DNA from: Lysobacter dokdonensis DS-58
Lineage (GTDB): Bacteria > Pseudomonadota > Gammaproteobacteria > Xanthomonadales > Xanthomonadaceae
Assembly: GCF_000770795.1 (NCBI RefSeq)
Contig: NZ_JRKJ01000009.1
Span: forward strand, 1 to 64,000
Length of the DNA stretch: 64,000 nt
Reading direction: 5' to 3'
Shown: positions 52,713 to 61,242 of the stretch, in pieces
Numbering within the stretch: the first letter of the stretch is position 1
Layout of the letters: each line of letters begins with the position of its first letter
The notes under the pieces: model-generated
The model's database searches: none
Told to the model about the DNA's origin: nothing
What the model saw: only the letters and a program-made list of their open reading frames with translations
Position numbers and translations under genes: made by a program

Positions 52713-53480
52713 TTGAAGATCGCCAGCTGGAACGTCAATTCGCTCAATGTGCGCATGGCGCACCTGTCGCAATGGCTGCGCGAGGCGCAGCCGGACATCG
52801 TCGCGCTGCAGGAAACCAAGCTCGACGACGAACGCTTCCCGGATTCGGACATCGCCGCGCTCGGCTACCGCAGCGTGTTCTGCGGCCAGAAGACCTACAA
52901 CGGCGTCGCACTGCTGAGCCGGGTGCCTTTCGCCAGCGAGTGCATCACCGCGATCCCGAACTTCGACGACCCGCAGAAGCGCGTGCTGGCGGCGACCGTC
53001 GGGGACCTGCGCATCGTCGACCTGTACGTCGTCAACGGCGAGAGCGTCGGCAGCGCGAAGTTCGACTACAAGCTCAAGTGGCTGGCGGCCGTGCGCGAAT
53101 GGCTGCGCGAAGAGCTCGTCGCGCATCCGAACCTGGTCGTGCTGGGCGACTTCAACATCGCGCCCGACGACCGCGACGTGCACGACCCCAAGCGCTGGCG
53201 CGAGAAGATCCTGTGCTCCACGCCCGAACGCGACGCGCTGCGCGCGCTGCTCGACCTCGGCCTGCACGACAGCTTCCGCCTCTTCAACGAAGACAACGGT
53301 CACTACAGCTGGTGGGATTACCGCCTCGCCGCGTTCCAGCGCAACTGGGGCCTGCGCATCGACCTGGTGTTGGTGAGCGACGCATTGAAAGCCCGCGCCA
53401 CCGCCGCCGGCATCGATACCACGCCGCGCGGCTGGGAGCGCCCGAGCGACCACACGCCGGTGTGGGTGCAGATCGATTGA
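52713..53480 (+). CDS. xth: Exodeoxyribonuclease III (AP endonuclease)
   Basis: The 255-residue DNA repair enzyme is of the EEP family. It cleaves DNA at abasic sites and degrades duplex ends 3'-5'. Motifs are 'KIASWNVNSLNVRM' at the N-terminus, the metal-binding Glu in 'ALQETKLDD', 'VLGDFNIAPDDRDVHDP' and the terminal 'ERPSDHTPVW' with the catalytic His. The start is TTG 52713, since the conserved Lys-Ile-Ala-Ser-Trp-Asn follows directly. Length is typical. It is divergent from the cysteine synthase fusion and shares a bidirectional hairpin with the convergent GlsB-type gene. Confidence 0.94.
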   Translation: MKIASWNVNSLNVRMAHLSQWLREAQPDIVALQETKLDDERFPDSDIAALGYRSVFCGQKTYNGVALLSRVPFASECITAIPNFDDPQKRVLAATVGDLRIVDLYVVNGESVGSAKFDYKLKWLAAVREWLREELVAHPNLVVLGDFNIAPDDRDVHDPKRWREKILCSTPERDALRALLDLGLHDSFRLFNEDNGHYSWWDYRLAAFQRNWGLRIDLVLVSDALKARATAAGIDTTPRGWERPSDHTPVWVQID

Positions 53481-53488
53481 ATCCCCGG

Positions 53489-53518
53489 AAAAACAAAGCC
53501 CGGCGCGAAGCCGGGCTT
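53489..53518 (-). terminator. Terminator of the GlsB-type gene, hairpin shared with xth
   Basis: AAGCCCGGC (53496-53504) and GCCGGGCTT (53510-53518) form a nine-pair stem. The T run (TGTTTTT) follows on the minus strand only. Confidence 0.85.
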
Positions 53519-53580
53519 GGTCCCTGTCGCGGAGCCTCGGCCATCCATGACCGAGCTCCGCATCCCGTTCGCGCGCTGTC

Positions 53581-53850
53581 TTAGCGCACGCGTCCGCGGC
53601 GGAACAGGTTGACGATCGCGAGCAACACCACGGCGCCGATCAGCGAAATGATGAAGCCCGTGACGCTGAAGCCGTCGTTGATGTTGGCACCGCTGATACC
53701 CAGCATGCCGCCCAGCCACCCACCGAGGAACGCGCCGACGATGCCGACGATCACATTCAGGATGATGCCCTGCTGCGCATCGGTCCTCATGATGAGACTG
53801 GCGAGCCAACCGACGATGCCGCCCACGATCAACCAGATGATGATGTTCAT
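53581..53850 (-). CDS. GlsB/YeaQ/YmgE-type stress membrane protein
   Basis: The 89-residue protein is nearly all membrane. It has three glycine-rich helices: 'IIIWLIVGGIVGWLASLIMR', 'GIILNVIVGIVGAFLGGWLGGMLG' and 'ISLIGAVVLLAIVNLF'. It ends in a basic RRGRVR tail. The transglycosylase-associated/GlsB family is induced by general stress in many bacteria, and its function is unknown. AAGGAG precedes the ATG. The gene is monocistronic, with a strong terminator downstream and the pigment AMP-ligase terminator 100 bp upstream. Confidence 0.88.
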   Translation of the reverse strand: MNIIIWLIVGGIVGWLASLIMRTDAQQGIILNVIVGIVGAFLGGWLGGMLGISGANINDGFSVTGFIISLIGAVVLLAIVNLFRRGRVR

Positions 53851-53963
53851 GCACCCACTCCTTTGAATTGGTCAGCGAATCCTGATCGACCCCCCAGGGG
53901 AAGGGGGTTCGGCGGCAGTCTCTGCGGGCAGGCGTGAAGGTGGAGTCAGAACTCGAACGCGTC

Positions 53964-53989
53964 GAAAAACCGCTTGTTTTCAGCGGTTT
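53964..53989 (-). terminator. Intrinsic terminator of the aryl-AMP ligase gene
   Basis: AAACCGCT (53967-53974) and AGCGGTTT (53982-53989) form an eight-pair stem with a seven-base loop. Five T follow on the minus strand. Confidence 0.85.
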
Positions 53990-54010
53990 GCAGTCGTCGT
54001 GAAGGGCGCG

Positions 54011-55363
54011 TCACAAGCCCGCGAGCAATTCGGCAAGCGTCTCGCGCGGCAGTTTTCCGGTTTCGTTGCGCGGCAACATCGCCACGCAACGCAGGGGCCT
54101 GGGCAGGAACACCGGATCGAGCGTGCGGCGCAACGCCGCGAGGATGTGCGACTCGTCCAATGCAGGCGCGACGGCGAGCGCGGCGATGCGGCGCACGCCG
54201 CCTTCGCCTGGTTCGTCGAGCTGGAACACGATGCCGTCTTCGACGCCCGGGATGGCGAGCAGCTTGCGCGTCATGTCGCCGAGCGACGCGCGTTTGCCGG
54301 CGATTTCCAGCAAGTCGGCATTGCGGCCGCGCAGCAGGAAGCCACCGTCGGGTTGGACTTCGACGAGATCGGCAAGCACGACGGGCGTTTCGAGATGCGG
54401 TGCGTGCACGGCGGTGCCGTCGGGCTGCGGCACGACGCGCACGCCGGGCAGCGGCGTCCACGCGGTTTCGCACGCGGTGCGGCGGCGCGCGATGACGCAG
54501 GTTTCGGTGGAACCGAACACTTCGCGCACTTCGCAACCAAAGCGCGCTTCGGCCTCGCGGGCGAGTTCCGCCGACAACGGCGCGGTCGCCGACACGATCG
54601 CGCGCAACGGCGGCAGCGTGCAGCCCGACACCAACAGCGCACGCAAGTGCACGGGCGTGGTCACCAGGATGCGCGGCGCGCGCGCATGCGCCAGCGCCTG
54701 CGCGACGTCTTCGGGGAAGAACGGGCGCGCGGCATGCACGGCGACGGGGCCGAGCAGCGGCAGCAGCACCGACATCTCCATGCCGTACATGTGTTGCGGC
54801 GGAACGGTGGCCACGACATGCGCATCGCCTTCGGCTTCCCACAGGTCCGACAACGCGGCCAGGTTCTGCGCGGTGCTGCGGCGGAAGCTGCCCCAGGTTT
54901 TCGGATTCGCCTGCGGGCGGCCGGTGCTGCCGGAGGTGTAGCCGATCGCAACCAAGGCATCGTCGTCGAGCAGCGGCGTGTCGCCGATGCGTTCGGGCAA
55001 CACCTCGGGCAAACGCAGGTAGCGCGCGGGCGCGGGCGAAAGATCGCCGTCGCCGATGCAGTAACTGTCGGGGTGCTGGGCCATCGCTTCGTCGACGGCA
55101 CCTGCCGCGCGCGAAGGCGGCAGCAGGTTCGTCTGTCCGCGCATCGCGATCGCGCAGAAGGCGACGAGGAAGCGGTAGCGGTCTTCGCACAGGTTGATCG
55201 CGTGCAACCCCGGCGGCAGCATCGCGGCGACGCCGCGCACCTGCGCGAGGAAGGTGTCCAGCGGCACGTCCCCACGTGCGTCGAACACCACCGCGCGCGA
55301 CGGCGCGCCCGCGGCAATGGATGTGTGCGGCGCGCGTGCGCCGGGCTCGATGACTGCGGACAT
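54011..55363 (-). CDS. Aryl-AMP ligase (ApeH/XanA2-like acyl-ACP/CoA synthetase)
   Basis: The 450-residue ANL enzyme activates a carboxylic acid as adenylate and passes it to a thiol. The phosphate loop is 'GYTSGSTGRPQANPKTW', the aromatic-substrate region 'QHMYGMEMSVLLPLLG', 'EVFGSTETCVIARR' lies in the middle, and the catalytic Lys is in the C-terminal 'NETGKLPRE'. It is shorter than ordinary acyl-CoA synthetases (about 550) but matches the ligase that primes aryl polyene synthesis, where 3- or 4-hydroxybenzoate is loaded onto ACP. No such ligase exists in the main pigment cluster 17 kb away. The gene is divergent from the phosphopantetheinyl transferase, which fits a shared pathway. Confidence 0.82.
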   Translation of the reverse strand: MSAVIEPGARAPHTSIAAGAPSRAVVFDARGDVPLDTFLAQVRGVAAMLPPGLHAINLCEDRYRFLVAFCAIAMRGQTNLLPPSRAAGAVDEAMAQHPDSYCIGDGDLSPAPARYLRLPEVLPERIGDTPLLDDDALVAIGYTSGSTGRPQANPKTWGSFRRSTAQNLAALSDLWEAEGDAHVVATVPPQHMYGMEMSVLLPLLGPVAVHAARPFFPEDVAQALAHARAPRILVTTPVHLRALLVSGCTLPPLRAIVSATAPLSAELAREAEARFGCEVREVFGSTETCVIARRRTACETAWTPLPGVRVVPQPDGTAVHAPHLETPVVLADLVEVQPDGGFLLRGRNADLLEIAGKRASLGDMTRKLLAIPGVEDGIVFQLDEPGEGGVRRIAALAVAPALDESHILAALRRTLDPVFLPRPLRCVAMLPRNETGKLPRETLAELLAGL

Positions 55364-55451
55364 TCGAACTGCGTTCCCTTGGCGGCCTGCGCCGCCCCCC
55401 TTCGCGTACTTTACGCTGGCTCGTCTCGTCCCGGGATTGTTCCCCCATCGC

Positions 55452-56036
55452 ATGGAACCGGCCTTCACATCGCCCGAGGCATCGCACCTGCCGCGCTGGA
55501 CCTGGCGCGACCACGCGCGCGGCACGCCCGCGACGCCGCTGGTGCGCGACTGGCTCGGCGCTGAACTCGGCGTGGCGGCGTCATCCGTCGACCTGCGGCG
55601 CGATGCGCTGGGCAGGCCGCGCCTGGCGGGCGTGCTGCAGGGCTTCGACGTGAGCTGGAGCCACAGCGGCGAGGGCCTGCTCATCGCCCTGGGCGAAGGC
55701 GTGGACGTCGGCGTGGATCTCGAACGCGCCCGCCCGCGGCCGCGCGCGCTGGAACTCGCCGAGCGCTTCTTCCATGTCGCCGAACACGCCTGGCTGCGCG
55801 GCCTTCCGGAGCCCGACCGCAACGAAGCCTTCCTCCGTCTGTGGTGCGCGAAGGAAGCGGTGCTGAAGGCGCACGGGCGTGGCATCGCGTTCGGCCTGGA
55901 CAAGTTCGGCCTCGCCGATCTCGAAGGCGGGCTTGCGATGACCCACCCGCATGCCGGGCTCGGCGGCCCGTGGTCGGTGCATGAATGGGCGCCGCGGCCC
56001 AGCTATCGCGCGGCGCTCGCCTGGCGCGGCCGCTAA
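55452..56036 (+). CDS. 4'-Phosphopantetheinyl transferase (Sfp/HetI superfamily)
   Basis: The 194-residue enzyme moves the phosphopantetheine arm of CoA to a carrier protein serine. Metal-binding Asp and Glu are in 'VDVGVDLERARPR', and the second signature is 'LRLWCAKEAVLKAHGRG' (W-x-x-K-E-A). The N-terminal half carries 'FDVSWSHSGEG', typical of the family. In Xanthomonas campestris a HetI-type transferase is reported to modify the pigment ACP XanC. This one, back to back with the aryl-AMP ligase, is a good candidate for the same job on the ACP at 34568. It ends 12 bp before rsmG. Confidence 0.88.
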   Translation: MEPAFTSPEASHLPRWTWRDHARGTPATPLVRDWLGAELGVAASSVDLRRDALGRPRLAGVLQGFDVSWSHSGEGLLIALGEGVDVGVDLERARPRPRALELAERFFHVAEHAWLRGLPEPDRNEAFLRLWCAKEAVLKAHGRGIAFGLDKFGLADLEGGLAMTHPHAGLGGPWSVHEWAPRPSYRAALAWRGR

Positions 56037-56048
56037 GATGCGCGCCCC

Positions 56049-56705
56049 ATGACGACGCCCGCCACCCCCATCGACGCCCTGCGCCCCGAGCTCGAATCGG
56101 GCCTGCGCGCGCTCGGCCTCGATGCCGCGCTCGCGACGCCGTTGCTCGATTACCTCGCGCTGCTCGCGCGCTGGAACGCCACCTACAACCTCACCGCCAT
56201 CCGCGACCCGCGCGAGATGGTGGGCAAGCATCTGCTCGATTCGCTGGCGATGCACCCTTACATCGACGACATCGCCAATGCGGGTGGCGCGCTGGCCGAT
56301 CTCGGCACCGGGCCCGGGCTGCCCGGCATCCCGCTGGCGATCGCCAAACCCGGGCTGCGCGTGTCGCTGGTGGAGAGCAACGGCAAGAAGGTGCGCTTCC
56401 TGCGCGAGGCGATCCGCAAGCTGGGGCTGACCAACGTCGAGGCCGTGGAATCGCGGATCGAGGCCTTCGATGCCCCCGGCCGGTTCGACGCGATCACCGC
56501 GCGCGCACTCGCCACGTTGCCGCTGATCCTGGCCTCCGGCGGCCATCTCCTGCGACCGGGCGGCGTACTGCTGGCAATGAAGGGCGTCGTGCCCGCGGAC
56601 GAGATCGCCGCGCTGCCGGCGGGATGGCGCGTTCGTGAGATGCACCCGATGCGTGTGCCCGGTCTCGAAGCCGAGCGGCACCTCGTCGTCGTGGCTGCGG
56701 CATAA
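56049..56705 (+). CDS. rsmG: 16S rRNA (guanine-527-N7) methyltransferase
   Basis: The 218-residue SAM-dependent enzyme methylates G527 of 16S rRNA. The N-terminal '[21 protein letters not shown]' and the SAM loop '[17 protein letters not shown]' are diagnostic. '[16 protein letters not shown]' and '[11 protein letters not shown]' follow. Length is typical. A TAAGAT overlapping the PPTase stop (56034-56039) lies nine bases before ATG and may give an almost leaderless message. The following parA and parB complete the usual rsmG-parA-parB order found near replication origins, although no gidA or origin-type repeats are present here. Confidence 0.94.
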   Translation: MTTPATPIDALRPELESGLRALGLDAALATPLLDYLALLARWNATYNLTAIRDPREMVGKHLLDSLAMHPYIDDIANAGGALADLGTGPGLPGIPLAIAKPGLRVSLVESNGKKVRFLREAIRKLGLTNVEAVESRIEAFDAPGRFDAITARALATLPLILASGGHLLRPGGVLLAMKGVVPADEIAALPAGWRVREMHPMRVPGLEAERHLVVVAAA

Positions 56706-56761
56706 TCGGGGTCCGGCCGCCTCCACCGAGCAGCGCCGAACCACCCGGGGGACATCGCGCC

Positions 56762-57583
56762 GTGACGGCCCGCATCATCGCTGTTGCCAACCAGAAAGGC
56801 GGCGTCGGCAAGACCACCACCTCCGTGAACCTCGCGGCGGCCCTTGCCCGCACGCCAAAACGCGTGTTGCTCGTGGATCTCGATCCGCAGGGCAACGCCA
56901 CCATGGGCAGCGGCGTGGACAAGCGCGAATTGCGCGCATCCACCACCGACGTCCTGCTCGAGGAAATGCACGCGACCTCGGCGATCGTGAAAACCCCCGA
57001 AGGCTTCGACATCCTGCCGGGCAACATCGATCTCACCGCGGCCGAAATCGAACTGATGGACGAAGAAGGCCGCGAGCAGCGCCTCAAGCGCGCACTCGAG
57101 CCGATCCGCGATCAGTACGACTTCATCATCATCGACTGCCCGCCGGCGTTGTCGCTGCTCACGCTCAATGCGCTGACGGCGGCCGATTCGATCCTGGTGC
57201 CGATGCAGTGCGAGTACTACGCGCTCGAAGGCCTGTCGGCGCTGATCGACACGATCGAGGCGCTGAAGCACCGGCTCAATCCGACGCTCGAGATCGAAGG
57301 CGTGCTGCGCACCATGTTCGACGTGCGCAACAACCTCGCCAACGCCGTGTCGGCGGAACTGACGCAGCATTTCGGCGACCGCGTGTTCCGCACCATCGTG
57401 CCGCGCAACGTGCGCCTGGCCGAGGCGCCGAGCCACGGGCAGAGCATCGTCGCCTACGACAAGGCCTCGCGCGGCAGCGTCGCGTACCTCGGCCTCGCCG
57501 GTGAAGTGATGCGCCGCCAGCGCGAACGCGAACAAACGGCGAAGAACGCGACGCCCGAATCGAAGAAGGAAGTGCAAGCATGA
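56762..57583 (+). CDS. parA: Chromosome partitioning ATPase ParA (Soj)
   Basis: The 273-residue deviant Walker ATPase moves origin regions apart together with ParB. The P loop is 'VANQKGGVGKTTTSVNLA' with the signature Lys, Walker A' is 'VLLVDLDPQGNAT', and 'YDFIIIDCPPALSLLTLNAL' is the Walker B region. It starts with GTG after a GGGGGA ribosome binding site. A CATAAT near 56701 is a likely -10, giving a leader of about 50 nt. The C-terminal tail is a short charged extension. It overlaps parB by four bases. Confidence 0.95.
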   Translation: MTARIIAVANQKGGVGKTTTSVNLAAALARTPKRVLLVDLDPQGNATMGSGVDKRELRASTTDVLLEEMHATSAIVKTPEGFDILPGNIDLTAAEIELMDEEGREQRLKRALEPIRDQYDFIIIDCPPALSLLTLNALTAADSILVPMQCEYYALEGLSALIDTIEALKHRLNPTLEIEGVLRTMFDVRNNLANAVSAELTQHFGDRVFRTIVPRNVRLAEAPSHGQSIVAYDKASRGSVAYLGLAGEVMRRQREREQTAKNATPESKKEVQA

Positions 57584-58500
57584 CCGTCGCGAAGAAGCGC
57601 GGGCTCGGGCGTGGCCTCGAGGCGCTGCTCGGGCCGAAGGCCGCCGCCGAAACCGCGCCGCTGGAAGCCCAGCCGGGCGAGGCCCTGAAGAACCTGCCCG
57701 TCGGGCAGTTGCAGCCGGGCCGTTACCAGCCGCGCTCGGGCATGGACCAGGGCAAGCTCGCCGAGCTGGCCGAATCCATCCGCGCGCAGGGCGTGATCCA
57801 GCCGATCGTCGTGCGCGAGATCGACGCCTCGGGCAAGGGCGCGCGCTACGAAATCATCGCGGGCGAACGCCGCTGGCGCGCCTCGCAGCTCGCGGGCCTG
57901 GCGGAAATCCCGGCGGTCGTGCGCATCGTCGACGACCACGCCGTCATCGCGATGGCGCTGATCGAGAACATCCAGCGCGAAGACCTCAACCCGCTCGAAG
58001 AAGCCCTGGCGCTCCAGCGCCTGATCGACGAGTTCGACCTCACGCACGCGCAGGCCGCCGACGCGGTGGGCCGTTCGCGCGCGGCGGTGTCCAACTTGCT
58101 GCGCCTGCTCGAGTTGCCGCCGGAAATCCGCGTGCTCGTGGAAACGCGCGCGATCGAGATGGGCCATGCGCGCGCGTTGCTCACCCTTGCACCGCAGGCC
58201 GCGGTCGCGCTCGCGCGCCAGGCCGCCGAACACGAATGGTCGGTGCGCGAAGTCGAACACCGCGTGCAGCAGTTGATGGCCGGCCAGGTCGCCGACGGCA
58301 GCGGCGCACGCAAGGCCAGGCCGGCGAAGGCCAAGCCGCAGGCCGACATCGCCACGCTCGAGCGCGAGCTGTCCGAGTCCCTCGGCACGCGCGTCAACGT
58401 GCTGCACGGGCGCGCCGGCAAGGGGCGCCTGGTCATCCATTATTCGGACCTGGACTCGCTCGACGGCGTGCTCGAACGCCTGCGCGGCAAGGCGGGCTGA
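57580..58500 (+). CDS. parB: Chromosome partitioning protein ParB (Spo0J)
   Basis: The 306-residue DNA-binding CTPase of the ParB family has the N-terminal 'RGLGRGLEALLG' ParA-stimulating tail. The CTP-binding motifs are 'IIAGERRWRASQLAG' and 'ALIENIQREDLNPLEEA', and the helix-turn-helix is 'THAQAADAVGRSRAAVSNLLRLL'. A C-terminal dimerisation domain begins after a basic Ala-Lys linker ('ARKARPAKAKPQ'). No parS-like 16-mer was recognised in the noncoding DNA of this window, so its binding sites are probably elsewhere. Confidence 0.95.
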   Translation: MTVAKKRGLGRGLEALLGPKAAAETAPLEAQPGEALKNLPVGQLQPGRYQPRSGMDQGKLAELAESIRAQGVIQPIVVREIDASGKGARYEIIAGERRWRASQLAGLAEIPAVVRIVDDHAVIAMALIENIQREDLNPLEEALALQRLIDEFDLTHAQAADAVGRSRAAVSNLLRLLELPPEIRVLVETRAIEMGHARALLTLAPQAAVALARQAAEHEWSVREVEHRVQQLMAGQVADGSGARKARPAKAKPQADIATLERELSESLGTRVNVLHGRAGKGRLVIHYSDLDSLDGVLERLRGKAG

Positions 58501-58582
58501 TCTCGCCCCCGCATCGGCGTGAGGCGGCCTGCACGGCCGCACCGCTAGGCTGCGGCGATTTTTCAACGGAGCTGCGCGCCCC

Positions 58583-59587
58583 ATGTCGGACCAGAGCACG
58601 GACACGATCCTCGTCACCGGCGCCGCCGGTTTCATCGGCGCCTACGTGTGCCGGGAACTGCGCGCGCGGGGCGCGAAGGTCGTCGGCCTCGACAACTTCA
58701 ACGACTACTACGATCCGCGCCTCAAGCGCGATCGCGTCGCCGCGCTGATCCCGGATGTCGAGATCGCGCAGTGCGACCTCACGGATCGCGCGGCGCTCGA
58801 AGCGCTGTTCGACCAGCACCGGTTCGGCCGCGTGATCCATCTCGCCGCGCAGGCGGGCGTGCGCTACTCGCTCGAGAATCCGCACGCATACGTCGACAGC
58901 AACCTGATCGGCTTCGTCAACATGCTGGAGCTGTGCCGGCACCGCGGGGTGCAGCACCTGGTGTATGCGAGCTCGTCGTCGGTGTACGGCGATTCGGCGA
59001 CGCCACCGTTTTCCGAAAGCCAGCGCATCGACCGCCCGCGCTCGCTGTACGCCGCCACCAAGGCCGCGAACGAACTGATGGCGCACACCTACGCGCATCT
59101 GTACGGATTGCGCGCGACCGGGCTGCGCTTCTTCACCGTCTACGGACCGTGGGGCCGACCCGACATGGCGCCGCTGCTGTTCTCGCGCGCGGTGCTCGCC
59201 GGCCGGCCGATCAACGTGTTCAACCACGGGCGCATGCGCCGCGACTTCACTTACATCGGCGACATCGTCGCGGGCGTGCTCGGCGCGATGGATGCCGCGC
59301 CCCGTCCGGCGGGCGAGGATGCGGCCGAAGGCGGGCCGCATCGCGTGTACAACCTCGGCAACCACACGCCCGTCGAGCTCGAGCATTTCATCTCGGTGAT
59401 CGAGGGCGCCGCCGGCCGCCCGGCGGAAAAGACGTATCTCCCCATGCAGCCAGGCGACATGGTCGAAACCATGGCCGATACTGCGCGCGCCCACGCGGAC
59501 TTCGGTTTCGAGCCCGCGACCCCCATCGAGACGGGCCTGCCGCCGGTGGTGGCGTGGTGCCGCGATTATTTCGGAGACGATGCTTGA
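58583..59587 (+). CDS. UDP-glucuronate 4-epimerase-like nucleotide-sugar epimerase
   Basis: The 334-residue extended short-chain dehydrogenase has the NAD motif 'VTGAAGFIGAYVCREL', the substrate signature 'LDNFNDYYDPRLKR', 'HLAAQAGVRYSLENPHAYVD' and the catalytic 'SLYAATKAANEL' (Y-x-x-x-K). 'FFTVYGPWGRPDMA' is the block typical of UDP-glucuronate 4-epimerases (LspL/UGlcAE). It would turn UDP-glucuronate into UDP-galacturonate. It is the first gene of a three-gene operon with a lipid-linked sugar synthase and a LAB_N protein; its stop overlaps the next start by four bases. TAGGCT at 58546-58551 may be the -10. Confidence 0.88.
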   Translation: MSDQSTDTILVTGAAGFIGAYVCRELRARGAKVVGLDNFNDYYDPRLKRDRVAALIPDVEIAQCDLTDRAALEALFDQHRFGRVIHLAAQAGVRYSLENPHAYVDSNLIGFVNMLELCRHRGVQHLVYASSSSVYGDSATPPFSESQRIDRPRSLYAATKAANELMAHTYAHLYGLRATGLRFFTVYGPWGRPDMAPLLFSRAVLAGRPINVFNHGRMRRDFTYIGDIVAGVLGAMDAAPRPAGEDAAEGGPHRVYNLGNHTPVELEHFISVIEGAAGRPAEKTYLPMQPGDMVETMADTARAHADFGFEPATPIETGLPPVVAWCRDYFGDDA

Positions 59588-60309
59588 GCCCGACCCCGCA
59601 GCTGTCCGTCGTCGTGCCGGTGTTCAACGAGCAGGACAATGTCGGTCCCTTGCTGCGGGAAATCGTGGCCGCGTTGCGCGGCCGCGTGGCGTTCGAAGCG
59701 GTCTTCATCGATGACGATTCGAAGGACGGCACGCTCGCGGCCTTGCGCGCGCTGAAGGCGGAAGTGCCCGAGCTGCGCGTGCTGCACCACCTCAAACAGA
59801 GCGGGCAGAGCACCGCCATCCGCACGGGCGTGCGCCACGCCCGCGCGCCTTGGGTGGCCACGCTCGACGGCGACGGCCAGAACGATCCGGCCGACATTCC
59901 CAAGCTGCTCGATGCGCGCGATGCCGCGCAGCCGAAGATCCGCCTGTTCGCCGGCTGGCGCGTCAACCGCCAGGATTCGGGCAGCAAGCGCTGGGCCTCG
60001 AAGTGGGCCAACGCGATCCGCGCGCGCATGCTGCGCGACGACACGCCCGACACCGGGTGCGGCATCAAGTTGTTCGAACGCGAGGCCTTCCTCGACCTGC
60101 CCTACTTCGACCACATGCATCGCTACCTGCCGGCGCTGATGCAGCGCGCGGGCTGGGAGACGGTGAGCGTGCCGGTGAACCATCGCGCGCGTTCGACCGG
60201 CGTGTCGAAGTACAACAACCTCAACCGCGCGCTGGTCGGCATCCGCGACCTGATGGGCGTGTCCTGGCTGATCGTGCGCAGCAAGCGCACGGGCGTCGAG
60301 GAGTCCTGA
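59584..60309 (+). CDS. Polyprenyl-phosphate sugar transferase (GT2, DPM/RgtE/ArnC-like)
   Basis: The 241-residue GT-A enzyme has 'QLSVVVPVFNEQDNVGPLL', 'VFIDDDSKDGTLAAL' and metal-binding 'VATLDGDGQNDPADIP'. The dolichyl-phosphate-mannose-synthase region 'DTGCGIKLFEREAFLDLPYF' and 'SVPVNHRARSTGVSKYNNL' follow. There are no C-terminal membrane helices. Start TTG 59584 overlaps the epimerase stop (TTGA). Given the epimerase, the likely donor is UDP-galacturonate and the acceptor a polyprenyl phosphate, as for Rhizobium RgtE; ArnC-like use of another sugar is possible. Confidence 0.85.
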   Translation: MSPTPQLSVVVPVFNEQDNVGPLLREIVAALRGRVAFEAVFIDDDSKDGTLAALRALKAEVPELRVLHHLKQSGQSTAIRTGVRHARAPWVATLDGDGQNDPADIPKLLDARDAAQPKIRLFAGWRVNRQDSGSKRWASKWANAIRARMLRDDTPDTGCGIKLFEREAFLDLPYFDHMHRYLPALMQRAGWETVSVPVNHRARSTGVSKYNNLNRALVGIRDLMGVSWLIVRSKRTGVEES

Positions 60310-60311
60310 GG

Positions 60312-60671
60312 ATGCTGGAGGCGGCCCCGGTGGTCCAGGACGTGATGAACGCGCCGATCCCCTGGCTCACGTGGACCGGCCTGCACATGTCCCCGTGGAA
60401 GCTGATCGGTCTGACCGGGGCGCTGATGTTCGGCGGCCGCTGGCTGGTCCAGTTCGTCGCCTCCCGGCGCCACGGCAAGCCCGTGATCCCGCGCCTGTTC
60501 TGGTACATGAGCCTGGTGGGGTCGGTGATGACCCTGGCCTACTTCGTCTTCTCGGCCAAGCAGGACTCGGTGGGGGTGATCCAGAACCTGTTCCCCGCCT
60601 TCACGGCCGGCTACAGCCTGTACCTGGACATCCGGCACCGCGGCTGGCACCGGGACAAGGCCAGCCACTAG
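60312..60671 (+). CDS. LAB_N (lipid A biosynthesis N-terminal) domain membrane protein
   Basis: The 119-residue protein has three helices matching the LAB_N domain: 'PWKLIGLTGALMFGGRWLVQF', 'VIPRLFWYMSLVGSVMTLAYFVFS' and 'VGVIQNLFPAFTAGYSLYL'. This is the small domain named after the N-terminus of some LpxB proteins; here it stands alone. Stand-alone LAB_N proteins usually follow DPM-like glycosyltransferases and may help flip or present the lipid-linked sugar. The gene begins two bases after the transferase stop. No ArnT-like final transferase follows; ribosomal protein genes come next. Confidence 0.85.
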   Translation: MLEAAPVVQDVMNAPIPWLTWTGLHMSPWKLIGLTGALMFGGRWLVQFVASRRHGKPVIPRLFWYMSLVGSVMTLAYFVFSAKQDSVGVIQNLFPAFTAGYSLYLDIRHRGWHRDKASH

Positions 60672-60798
60672 CCCGGCGGGGCCCATCCGGGCATAATGCG
60701 CGGCTCGCTGCGGCAGTCCCGGCCCAAAGGGCCATCGGCAGCGTGGCCGTCGCATCCCAGGCCATGGGGTGCACCACAGACACCAATCGAGGTGCGCA

Positions 60799-61035
60799 AT
60801 GTCCCGCGTTTGCCAAGTTTCCGGCAAGAGCGTGCAGACGGGTAACAACGTCTCGCATGCAAACAACAAGACCCGCCGTCGCTTCCTGCCCAACCTGCAC
60901 GAGCGTCGCTTCTGGGTCGCCAGCGAGAACCGCTGGGTCAAGCTGAAGGTTTCCGCGCACGCGCTGCGCACCATCGACAAGAACGGTATCGACTCGGTCC
61001 TGGCGCAGCTTCGCGCCCGTGGCGAGAAGGTCTGA
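60799..61035 (+). CDS. rpmB: 50S ribosomal protein L28
   Basis: The 78-residue basic ribosomal protein begins '[20 protein letters not shown]', with the [14 protein letters not shown] core and an '[15 protein letters not shown]' end, all diagnostic for L28. Cys residues of the zinc-binding form are absent, apart from one in 'RVCQV'. A CATAAT at 60692-60697 would give a leader of about 95 nt containing a small GGCCC/GGGCC hairpin at 60721-60733. rpmG follows after 13 bp. Confidence 0.96.
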   Translation: MSRVCQVSGKSVQTGNNVSHANNKTRRRFLPNLHERRFWVASENRWVKLKVSAHALRTIDKNGIDSVLAQLRARGEKV

Positions 61036-61048
61036 GGAGTAAACGACC

Positions 61049-61213
61049 ATGGCAAGCAAGCGCGACAAGATCCGCCTGATCTCCTCGGCCAACACCGGCC
61101 ACTTCTACACGACCGACAAGAACAAGAAGAACACGCCGAACAAGATGGAGGTCAAGAAGTACGACCCCGTCGTCCGGAAGCACGTGATCTACAAGGAAGG
61201 CAAGATCAAGTAA
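61049..61213 (+). CDS. rpmG: 50S ribosomal protein L33
   Basis: This 54-residue protein is read directly from the sequence: ATG 61049 to TAA 61211-61213. It begins [14 protein letters not shown], continues with '[14 protein letters not shown]' and ends 'VIYKEGKIK', as expected for L33. It lacks the CxxC pairs, so it is the zinc-free paralogue type common in Xanthomonadaceae. GAGGAG lies upstream. It is cotranscribed with rpmB and followed by a clear terminator. Confidence 0.96.
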   Translation: MASKRDKIRLISSANTGHFYTTDKNKKNTPNKMEVKKYDPVVRKHVIYKEGKIK

Positions 61214-61242
61214 GCCTTCGCTGTTCCGTAGCGAATCAAAGG

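Noticed and set aside
56706-58582. parS sites or an origin next to rsmG-parA-parB
   Set aside because: No 16-base palindrome resembling the ParB site and no DnaA-box cluster was seen in the noncoding gaps here.
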